Shown: positions 32,960 to 39,531 of the stretch, piece by piece | How the letters are laid out: every line of letters begins with the position of its first letter | Numbering within the stretch: the first letter of the stretch is position 1 | Source: CAYFKJ01 sp964528595 | GTDB lineage: Bacteria; Pseudomonadota; Alphaproteobacteria; UBA2966 | NCBI GenBank assembly: GCA_964528595.1 | Contig: CAZGTM010000023.1 | Location: 1-57,958 of the forward strand | DNA length: 57,958 nucleotides | Direction: 5' to 3' | Made by a program: the position numbers and the translations under genes | The notes under the pieces: generated by a model | Seen by the model: the letters and a program-made list of their open reading frames with translations, nothing else | What the model was told of the DNA's origin: nothing | The model's database searches: none

Positions 32960-33282
32960 GGCTTGTCACCCAGCGCCGCCAGCAGCCCATCGTCCAGTGG
33001 GTCGCAGTCGCGTCCCGTCATGGCCTCGGCTTCGGCCCACATCTGCGACAGGTTATCGACCAGCGCCGTCTTGCCGGTACCGCCGCGCAAAACGTAGGAG
33101 GCGGCATTCCAGTCCTTGAGGCTGAGGGCGTAATGGCCGAGCACCCGGTTGACCAGCGCCGTACGGGTCTGGCGTTCGCGGGCCAACGTGTGGCTGTCGG
33201 CGCGGCCCGAAAAGGCGCCGGGATTGGTCGCGGGATCGGTCCAGTGTCCGCGGCCGCCGAGTATTCCGCATAGACCGCACAT
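32956..33282 (-). CDS. Small MCGLCG protein coupled to CobW
   Basis: 108 residues beginning MCGLCGILGG. Cys2 and Cys5 form a CxxC pair, and Cys2 after Met recalls the nucleophile position of class II glutamine amidotransferases (MCGI), but the rest is too short and unlike that fold. The body is mostly helical with LARERQTRTALVNRVLGHYALSLKDW and SYVLRGGTGKTALVDNL, the latter P-loop-like but incomplete. It is translationally coupled to cobW (four-base overlap) and lies 19 bases after the deacetylase gene. Possibly a metal- or cofactor-handling partner; function unknown. Confidence 0.7.
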   Translation of the reverse strand: MCGLCGILGGRGHWTDPATNPGAFSGRADSHTLARERQTRTALVNRVLGHYALSLKDWNAASYVLRGGTGKTALVDNLSQMWAEAEAMTGRDCDPLDDGLLAALGDKP

Positions 33283-33301
33283 CGGTTTCGTCCGTCAGTT
33301 G

Positions 33302-34330
33302 TTACTCCGCCGCGCGCGCCGGTTGTCCCCGTGGGAAGCGGCGGGCGAAATCGTCGGCGATTTCATCGAAGGTGCAGAAGCGCACGCCGGCGTGTCCCAT
33401 GATGTAGTTGAGTATGCGCTCCAGCATCAACTGCACCTGAGGCCGGCCCGATACGTCGGGGTGGATGGTCAGGGTGTAAACCGCGTAATCGAACTCCCGG
33501 TAGACCCAGTCGAACTGGTCGCGCCAGATATCCTCGATGTCGCGCGGATTGACGAAGCCGTGGCTGTTGGGCGAGCCCTTGATGAACATCATCGGCGGCA
33601 GGTCGTCGAGGTACCAGCTGCCGGGAATGTCGATCAGATCGGTCTCGGTCCCGCGCACCAGCGGCTTCATCCATTCGTCGGGATGCTTGGAATAATCGAT
33701 CGGCGTCCAGCTGTCGCCGACCCGGACGTAGAAGGGATGGAAATCGTCGTTCATCAGGCTGTGGTCGTACTTGATGCCCTTGGCCAGCAACAGTTCGTTG
33801 GTCACCGGACTGAACTCCCACCAGGGCGCCACGTACCCTGTCGGGCGGCGGCCGCACAGGCGCTCGATCAGCTCGATGCACTTGTCCAGCACGCGTTCTT
33901 CCTGCTCCGGCGTCATGGCGATGGGGTTTTCGTGGGAGTAGCCGTGCATGCCGATCTCATGGCCGGCGTCGACCACCATCTGGCATTCCTTGGGGAAGGT
34001 CTCGATGGAGTGGCCGGGAATGAACCAGGTGGTGGGTATCTGAAGCTTGTCGAAGAGCCGGACCATGCGCGGCGTGCCGACCTCTCCGGCAAACAGGCCG
34101 CGCGAGATGTCGCAGGGCGAATCCTCGCCGCCGTAGGAGCCCAGCCAACCGGCCACGGCGTCGACGTCGGCGCCGCCGAGACAGAGAATTTGCGTCTTGC
34201 CGCCCCAGCCGCTGCCCGCGCGCGGATGCGAGGCGCCGGGGCGCGACGCGGCGGATGACGAGAACGTCGGACGGGGCTGGTAACGGCCGCCGCTCGACCC
34301 CCCACCGCCGGAACCGTAAGCATTGCTCAT
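33302..34330 (-). CDS. Polysaccharide deacetylase family (NodB fold), possible ureide hydrolase
   Basis: 342 residues. Residues 1-45 are a low-complexity Gly/Ser/Pro tail. The NodB homology domain then has Asp55/Asp57 (GGADVD), metal ligands His129 and His133 (HEIGMHGYSH), the RRPTGYVAPWWEFS motif 3 and a late YTLTIHPDVSGR. There is no signal peptide, so it is cytosolic. Cytosolic NodB-like proteins of this kind include PuuE allantoinases and cyclic imidases, which fits a hydantoin island better than a cell-wall role. GGGAGGG precedes ATG 34330. Upstream of the MCGLCG-cobW pair. Confidence 0.87.
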   Translation of the reverse strand: MSNAYGSGGGGSSGGRYQPRPTFSSSAASRPGASHPRAGSGWGGKTQILCLGGADVDAVAGWLGSYGGEDSPCDISRGLFAGEVGTPRMVRLFDKLQIPTTWFIPGHSIETFPKECQMVVDAGHEIGMHGYSHENPIAMTPEQEERVLDKCIELIERLCGRRPTGYVAPWWEFSPVTNELLLAKGIKYDHSLMNDDFHPFYVRVGDSWTPIDYSKHPDEWMKPLVRGTETDLIDIPGSWYLDDLPPMMFIKGSPNSHGFVNPRDIEDIWRDQFDWVYREFDYAVYTLTIHPDVSGRPQVQLMLERILNYIMGHAGVRFCTFDEIADDFARRFPRGQPARAAE

Positions 34331-34504
34331 GAAGACGCCCTCCCACATTTCGGCACTTCCGGCTACATCGTCCGGAATTTTTCTCCGTCAATTTGATACA
34401 AGCCGCCCTCGTGGAGTCAAGGCGCTCGTTGAAAACCGCTATCGCCGCGGCTTTACGATTTCAGGTCTTGGCGTATGATAGGCGGGAGGAAATTGGAGGG
34501 GACC

Positions 34505-35203
34505 ATGGCCGATTGGCACGACGACACGCTGGCGAGCTACCAGAGCAAGGGGTTCGCCGAACGCGCCGGCTACGGTCGGCGCCCGGCGTTGCTGGTGGTC
34601 GATTTCATCAACGGCTTTACCGATCCGTCATCGCCCTTGGGCGGGGATTTTTCCAATGAGCTCGCCGCCACGGCCAAGTTGCTGGACGCCTTCCGCAACG
34701 CAGCACTACCCATCGCCTATACCACCATCGAATACGATGCCGACTTCCGTGACGCCGGCGTTTTCATCAAGAAAGTGCCCTCTCTCGCCGTGCTGCTGAG
34801 GGGCTCGCCCATGTGCGCCATCGATAACCGCATCGCCCCGCAAGGCAACGACTACATTATCTCCAAGAAGTACGCCTCGGCCTTCTTCGGCACCAACCTC
34901 GACACCTTCCTCAAAACCCAAGGCGCCGACACCGTCATCATCACGGGCTGCACCACGAGCGGCTGCGTGCGCGCCTCCGCCGTCGATTCGCTGCAGTCGG
35001 GCTACTACACCATCGTGGTCGAGGAAGCCGTCGGCGACCGGGCCCAGGGACCGCACGAGGCCAATCTGTTCGACATGGACGCCAAATATGCCGATGTCGT
35101 ATCGCTTGAGGAGGCGCTGGGGTATCTCGGCAAACTGGGCGAGGCCAACGGCCAGCCGAACGGCGCCTCGGAGGATTTTCAGCGCTGGTGGAACCAGGGC
35201 TAG
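34505..35203 (+). CDS. Isochorismatase-like cysteine hydrolase (N-carbamoylsarcosine amidase type)
   Basis: 232 residues with the triad Asp33 (LVVDFINGF), Lys121 or Lys122 (ISKKYASAFFGT) and Cys154 (GCTTSGCVRASA), including the characteristic cis-peptide segment before the cysteine. This subgroup hydrolyses N-carbamoyl amino acids such as N-carbamoylsarcosine, the next step after hydantoin opening, releasing CO2 and ammonia. GGAGGGG precedes ATG 34505. It is divergent from the deacetylase gene. A second homologue lies at 41968-42630. Confidence 0.9.
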   Translation: MADWHDDTLASYQSKGFAERAGYGRRPALLVVDFINGFTDPSSPLGGDFSNELAATAKLLDAFRNAALPIAYTTIEYDADFRDAGVFIKKVPSLAVLLRGSPMCAIDNRIAPQGNDYIISKKYASAFFGTNLDTFLKTQGADTVIITGCTTSGCVRASAVDSLQSGYYTIVVEEAVGDRAQGPHEANLFDMDAKYADVVSLEEALGYLGKLGEANGQPNGASEDFQRWWNQG

Positions 35204-35221
35204 GGAGGGGCGGTTAGCGAC

Positions 35222-35443
35222 ATGTCGAAAAAAATCTCTTCCGCCTTCGACGATCTCCTGGCCGGCAACAATGAGGCCTTCGACCAGTTGATGGGATCGG
35301 GCCGTCCGTCGATCTTGCCGGCGCGCCCGGCCCCGCCCGTGCGCAAACCCAGTCTGGCCAGTGAGGAAAAGGCGGCCCCGTCAGCCGGCACGGTTCACGA
35401 AGGCACCGCCAACGGCGTCCCGTTCCGCCTAACCACGGATTGA
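35222..35443 (+). CDS. Small hypothetical protein
   Basis: 73 residues: a short helical N-terminus (SKKISSAFDDLLAGNNEAFDQLMG) then a Pro/Ala-rich tail ending NGVPFRLTTD. GGGAGGGG precedes the ATG, and it follows the cysteine hydrolase by 18 bases, so it may be expressed with it. No family recognised. The strong ribosome site is the main support. Confidence 0.55.
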   Translation: MSKKISSAFDDLLAGNNEAFDQLMGSGRPSILPARPAPPVRKPSLASEEKAAPSAGTVHEGTANGVPFRLTTD

Positions 35444-35444
35444 T

Positions 35445-35474
35445 GAATTAATTGGTGTCGAATTAATTGGTGTC
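35445..35474. repeat. Perfect tandem 15-base repeat
   Basis: GAATTAATTGGTGTC occurs twice head to tail with no spacer, in an AT-rich island between two convergent genes, and is followed by AGGCAC, giving GGTGTCAGGCAC. The GTGTCAGGCAC string resembles motifs seen around REP-associated transposase sites, but no transposase is present here. Confidence 0.7.
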
Positions 35475-35490
35475 AGGCACTTAATAATCG

Positions 35491-36420
35491 TTATCGGGCT
35501 GCGACCTCGGGGAACAAACCCGCCTTCATGACCTGACCCGGCAGGGGCGCGTCGAAATAACCTTCGGTCCATTCCGCCACGCCGATCAAACCGTGGAGAT
35601 CGATGCCGGTCTCGTAGCCCATATTGCGCAGGAGGTATCCGAGATCCTCCGTCGCGATGTTGCCGGTGGCGCGCGGCGCGAAGGGACAGCCGCCGATGCC
35701 GCCGACCGACGAATCCAGCAATCTTACCCCGGCCATTACCGCCGCCGCCGCGTTGGCGATGCCGGTGTTGCGTGTGTTGTGGAAGTGGCAGCCCAGCGGC
35801 ACACGTGCGCCGACGACCTCGCGCACGGCGTCGATGCGCTCGGCGATCTGATTGGGCACGGCACAGCCGATAGTGTCGGCCAGCACGATCTCATGGGCGC
35901 CCGCCGCCGCCAGCCGGCCGGCGCAGGCGGCGACCTGGTCGATGGCGATCTCACCCTCGAACGGGCAGCCGAACGAGGCGCCGATGACCGCAGAGAGCTT
36001 CAGGCCCGACTGCGCCACCCGGTCCGCGACATCCTCGAAGATCTTCAAGGATTGTTCGATGCCGGCGCCCTGGTTCTTCTGGCTAAAGGTTTCCGAGGCG
36101 ACGATGACGTAGCGTACCTCGTCACAACCCGCCTCGATGGCGCGTTCGACGCCGCGCAGGTTGAGGGCCAGGCCCGTCAGGCTCAGGCCCTCCACGCGCG
36201 TCACCTGGGCCATCACGTCCTCGGCGTCGGCCATTTGCGGCACGCGCTTGGGGTTGACGAAGCTGACTGCCTCGATGCGCCGCAGGCCGGTGGCCACCAG
36301 GCGGTCGATCAGTTCGACCCGTTCGGCTACGCTCCAGATGCGTTTTTCGCTCTGCAGGCCGTCGCGCGGTCCAACCTCGCAGATTTCAATCCTATTGTCA
36401 GAACCGTTGGTTGCCGTCAT
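35491..36420 (-). CDS. Hydroxymethylglutaryl-CoA lyase family
   Basis: A 309-residue HMGL/TIM-barrel lyase. The substrate and metal sites are clear: CEVGPRDGLQSEKR (~14-27), LADTIGCAVPNQ, GCHFHNTRNTGIAN (metal His pair) and GGIGGCPFAPRATGNIATED with the catalytic Cys. It splits 3-hydroxy-3-methylglutaryl-CoA to acetyl-CoA and acetoacetate, or a related tertiary hydroxyacyl-CoA. GGAAAG precedes ATG 36420. It supplies a C-C cleavage step for CoA esters made by nearby dehydrogenase and hydratase genes. Substrate range not fixed by sequence. Confidence 0.92.
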   Translation of the reverse strand: MTATNGSDNRIEICEVGPRDGLQSEKRIWSVAERVELIDRLVATGLRRIEAVSFVNPKRVPQMADAEDVMAQVTRVEGLSLTGLALNLRGVERAIEAGCDEVRYVIVASETFSQKNQGAGIEQSLKIFEDVADRVAQSGLKLSAVIGASFGCPFEGEIAIDQVAACAGRLAAAGAHEIVLADTIGCAVPNQIAERIDAVREVVGARVPLGCHFHNTRNTGIANAAAAVMAGVRLLDSSVGGIGGCPFAPRATGNIATEDLGYLLRNMGYETGIDLHGLIGVAEWTEGYFDAPLPGQVMKAGLFPEVAAR

Positions 36421-36491
36421 TTTATCTTTCCGATCGTCCGTCGCCGATATTCCGGTGACCCAGTTTACACCATTGAGGGAGACCGAACGCC

Positions 36492-37190
36492 ATGTTTGAC
36501 GGCCAACCAATCGTAGAAGATGCCGCCCGGGTATTCGACGTCGTGCGGGGCGGCGGCGTGGCCGTCTTTCCGGTCAGCGTCGGCTACGCCATCGTCGGCC
36601 ATGAAGAGGAAGCCGTCTCCCGCATCTACACCGCCAAGGAAAGATCGTTCGAGAAACCTTGCGGTAATTTCTGTGATTGGCAGCTTTTCAATGAGGCCAT
36701 CGACTGTCCGCAGCAGGGCCGCGACGTGGTCGACACCATCATCCACAAGCACAACCTGCCCTTCTCCATCGTGGCGCCGTTCCGCGCCGATCATCCGGTC
36801 ATTCAGAGCCTGCCGCCCTTCGCCCTGAAGAACGCCACCAAGGCCGGCACCATGGACATGCTGCTCAACGCCGGTCCCCTGCATGACGAAATCGCCCGCC
36901 TGGCGCGGGAAAACTCCTACGCCGTCGTCGGCTCGTCGGCCAACCGTTCGCTCACCGGCAGCAAGTTCGTCTTCGAGGACATCGAGGACCAGGTGGTTGA
37001 AGTCGCCGACATCACCGTCGACTATGGCCTTGTGCCCTACGCCACCCCCGGCGGCCTGGGCAGCACCATCGTCGACCTGATTTCTTACGAGACCATCCGC
37101 GTCGGCGCGGTCTACGACCAGATCTGCGACATTCTCAAGGAATCCCACGGCATCGACCTGAAAGACATCATGGCGGCAAAAGGCGACTAA
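36492..37190 (+). CDS. YrdC/Sua5-like protein
   Basis: 232 residues with the YrdC/Sua5/YciO double-wing core: GGGVAVFPVSVGYAIVGHEE at 20-39, RIYTAKERSFEKPCGNF (the KxR-K-P nucleotide motif) and AVVGSSANRSLTGSKF. Sua5 and YrdC make threonylcarbamoyl-AMP from bicarbonate, threonine and ATP. This copy is divergent, lacks the Sua5 C-terminal domain, and sits among carbamoyl-processing genes, so a role in carbamate or carbamoyl-phosphate chemistry is conceivable. The chromosomal tRNA-modifying copy is probably elsewhere. GAGGGAG precedes ATG 36492. Confidence 0.75.
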   Translation: MFDGQPIVEDAARVFDVVRGGGVAVFPVSVGYAIVGHEEEAVSRIYTAKERSFEKPCGNFCDWQLFNEAIDCPQQGRDVVDTIIHKHNLPFSIVAPFRADHPVIQSLPPFALKNATKAGTMDMLLNAGPLHDEIARLARENSYAVVGSSANRSLTGSKFVFEDIEDQVVEVADITVDYGLVPYATPGGLGSTIVDLISYETIRVGAVYDQICDILKESHGIDLKDIMAAKGD

Positions 37191-37202
37191 TCCGGACCGC
37201 GG

Positions 37203-37233
37203 TATTGGCACTCTCCCGCTTGGAGTGCCAATA
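37203..37233. promoter_or_regulatory. CIRCE-type HrcA operator palindrome
   Basis: TTGGCACTC (37205-37213), a nine-base spacer and GAGTGCCAA (37223-37231) match the CIRCE layout (TTAGCACTC-N9-GAGTGCTAA) with a compensated base change at the third position. The dyad extends to 11 bases (37203-37233). It lies upstream of a TTGACG/CATATT promoter for usg. HrcA represses heat-shock operons through CIRCE, but no chaperone gene is present here. As RNA it could instead act as a hairpin after the YrdC-like gene, though no T run follows. Confidence 0.7.
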
Positions 37234-37256
37234 ACATCTTGTTATTAAACGAAAAT

Positions 37257-37285
37257 TTGACGAATAGCGATGAGCGCTCCATATT
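37257..37285 (+). promoter_or_regulatory. Candidate sigma-70 promoter of usg
   Basis: TTGACG at 37257-37262 and CATATT at 37280-37285 are separated by 17 bases. This is a reasonable housekeeping promoter 50 bases before the usg start. The CIRCE-like palindrome ends 23 bases upstream of the -35 box. Confidence 0.5.
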
Positions 37286-37334
37286 AATGACAGGCTCGAC
37301 CTGAACGAATGTGTCATTTTTCGGAGGGTTCTTG

Positions 37335-37595
37335 ATGTCGTTGAAACTGCAACTGCAAGGCTATCGTCTGACGACCGCCAACATCGCCTACCACATGCCG
37401 GATCATCCCCACCTGCTGCAGGAATTCATCTGGCAGAACATGGATATCGCGCCGAAATATCCCAAGCTCACCAAGTTTCTCGATTTCTGGGAACGCGAAA
37501 TCGAGGGTGCGCTGAACTCCGTCCGGGTAACCAGCGCCGAGTTGATCACCCCCGCCGAGTTCAAGCTGGTCGGCCATTCACTGACGCTGCACTAG
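37335..37595 (+). CDS. usg: Usg family protein
   Basis: An 86-residue small protein typical of alphaproteobacteria (LQLQGYRLTTANIAYHMPDHPHLLQEFIWQ, followed by a FLDFWEREIEGALNSVRV core). In Caulobacter, usg lies next to the trp genes, but its biochemical role is unknown. GGAGGG precedes ATG 37335. Its presence is the best taxonomic marker in the window. The CIRCE-like palindrome upstream suggests a stress-linked promoter. It is convergent with HyuB2, 37 bases away. Confidence 0.88.
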   Translation: MSLKLQLQGYRLTTANIAYHMPDHPHLLQEFIWQNMDIAPKYPKLTKFLDFWEREIEGALNSVRVTSAELITPAEFKLVGHSLTLH

Positions 37596-37632
37596 AACCG
37601 GCCCTACCCCGCCCGGGGAGGCGGTTGTTGTC

Positions 37633-39528
37633 CTACTCCGCCGCCTCGGCCGCCGTGCGGTCGCCCATCCATTTCTGGAAGACCGGTGTGGTCGGTGGAT
37701 CGAGGTGGGTGTCGGCCTTGCACCGGGCCTTGAGTTCCTCGACGGTGCCGCCCCGGTTAAAGAGTTCGATCTGGCCGCGCTCGCTGGCCATTTTCCGCCT
37801 TAGATCATTGGTCGCCGACTGATCGACGCTGAGATCGTTGTTGAGCACCACGCCGTAACGCCGCGCGCCTTCGGGCGTCACCAGACCGCGATCGGCGTCC
37901 AACGAAACCTGGGCAGGGTCGCGCTCCAGCGGATCGCCCCAGCCGCCGCCGCCCCAGGTGTTGAAATAGAGCGTATCGCCCGCCGCCACCTTGACGCGGT
38001 CGCACTTGGAGACCATCCATTCGCTGGACCCGTCGGCCCGCACCATCAGCTTGTCGCTGCGCTGGCCCGGCAGGCCGCCGCTGACACCCCAGGGATGGGT
38101 CAGCCAACGGTCGTCGTGGATCGAAATCTCACCGGGTTCGAGGAACTGGTAACCCATGGAAAGGCCGTTGCCGCCGCGGTGCAGACCGGGACCGCCGGAA
38201 TCGGCAATGGTCTCGTACTTGACGATGCGCAGGGGAAAATAAGCCTCGAGGAATTCGTTGGGCACGTTGGTGAAGGCCGGCCACAGGGAATGGCCGTCGG
38301 GGCCATCGCCGGCCGGGCGGCCCGGTACGCCGCCGAAGCCGATCTGGTAGAGCTGATACCACTCGCCGTTCTTGTCGTAACCCGAATACATGAAATGCGG
38401 ACTGTCGGAAAACCCGGCGGCGCAGAGGGCCTCGGGCGAGCCCTGGCCCAGCAGGCCCGACATGATGTCGAAAATGCGGGCCAGCATATGCGTCCGGGAT
38501 GACAGGGCGGCCGGCCGAATGGGTTTTAGAATGGTGCCGCGCGGAATGCGCACGTCCACCAAATCGTAAAAGCCGTCGTTAAAGAGAATTTGCGGATCGA
38601 AGATGTTGATGAAGAACGAGCCCAGGAACATCTTGAACATCTCCTCATTGAGGAGAAAGTTCACCGAGGAAATGGACTGGGGATCGGTGCCCTCGAAATC
38701 GAAGATCACCCGGTCGCCCTCGCGCCACAAATGACAGGCCACCTTGTAGGGGCCCATGCCGAGACCGTCGTCGTCGATGTAATCCTCGAAATACTGCTTG
38801 GTCTCCGGCACCACCATCTTGAGGATTTCACCCATGGCCATCTTGTTGCGGTCGAGCATTTCCTCCATGGCGCAGACGAACAGATCGACGCCAAAGCGGT
38901 CCACCATTTCCAAAACGCGCCGTTCGGCAAGGCGCAAGGCGGCGATGATGGCGTTGAAGTCCGACTTGTTCCACTCAGGCAGGCGGCAGTTTCGCAGGAT
39001 GAGGTTGAGAATTTCGGTGTTGAGCTCGCCCTTGCGGTAGATCTTCACCGGCGGAATCTGGATGCCTTCCTCGAAAACCTGGGCCGCGTCCGTGGGCAGG
39101 CTGCCGGGGACCTTGCCGCCGATATCCGTCATATGGCCGAACATGGCCGCCCAGGCCACGACCCGGCCATCCACGTAGATCGGCATCATGGTCAACCAGT
39201 CGTTCAAGTGGCTGACGGCGCCGTTGACGCCGTAGGGGTCGTTGGTGAGGAAAATATCGCCTTCTTCGATATCGCCTTCGTAGCCCTCGCGGAAGCCCGA
39301 GAAGAAGGAGCCGAACTGCCCCACCACCATCTTGCCGTCGGGATTGGCGATCATCGGGAAGGCGTCGTGCTGTTCGCGGATACCCGGCGACATGGCGGTG
39401 CGGAACAGCACGGCGTCCATTTCGCTGCGGGCGTTACGAAGCGCATTTTCGACAATGTCCAGGGTGATGGGATCGATCTCGACGTTCTCGAAGGGCTTGG
39501 TGTTGGTCTGGATGATTTTGGCGGGCAT
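37633..39528 (-). CDS. hyuB: HyuB (hydantoinase B/oxoprolinase family), second copy
   Basis: A 631-residue HyuB subunit without the extra N-terminal domain of the other copy. Signatures are TLDIVENALRNARSEMDAVLFRTAMSP, FGSFFSGFREG, FLTNDPYGVNGAVSHLNDW, SIHDDRWLTHPWGVSGGLPG and FNTWGGGGWGDPLERDPAQ. It has a longer C-terminal tail (after the ELFNRGG segment) than the first copy. GGAGG lies seven bases before ATG 39528. It is the last gene of the long minus-strand unit, three bases after HyuA2. Works with HyuA in ATP-dependent cyclic amide opening. Confidence 0.94.
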   Translation of the reverse strand: MPAKIIQTNTKPFENVEIDPITLDIVENALRNARSEMDAVLFRTAMSPGIREQHDAFPMIANPDGKMVVGQFGSFFSGFREGYEGDIEEGDIFLTNDPYGVNGAVSHLNDWLTMMPIYVDGRVVAWAAMFGHMTDIGGKVPGSLPTDAAQVFEEGIQIPPVKIYRKGELNTEILNLILRNCRLPEWNKSDFNAIIAALRLAERRVLEMVDRFGVDLFVCAMEEMLDRNKMAMGEILKMVVPETKQYFEDYIDDDGLGMGPYKVACHLWREGDRVIFDFEGTDPQSISSVNFLLNEEMFKMFLGSFFINIFDPQILFNDGFYDLVDVRIPRGTILKPIRPAALSSRTHMLARIFDIMSGLLGQGSPEALCAAGFSDSPHFMYSGYDKNGEWYQLYQIGFGGVPGRPAGDGPDGHSLWPAFTNVPNEFLEAYFPLRIVKYETIADSGGPGLHRGGNGLSMGYQFLEPGEISIHDDRWLTHPWGVSGGLPGQRSDKLMVRADGSSEWMVSKCDRVKVAAGDTLYFNTWGGGGWGDPLERDPAQVSLDADRGLVTPEGARRYGVVLNNDLSVDQSATNDLRRKMASERGQIELFNRGGTVEELKARCKADTHLDPPTTPVFQKWMGDRTAAEAAE

Positions 39529-39531
39529 GGT

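Noticed and set aside
34331..34504. TTGAAA-N17-TTTACG and TATGAT as promoter for the cysteine hydrolase
   Set aside because: The -10 match of the first pair is poor and the TATGAT lacks a spaced -35; not strong enough to report as a feature.
37596..37632. Short GC dyad CCCCG/CGGGG as a two-way terminator between usg and HyuB2
   Set aside because: Two-base loop and no T run on either strand.
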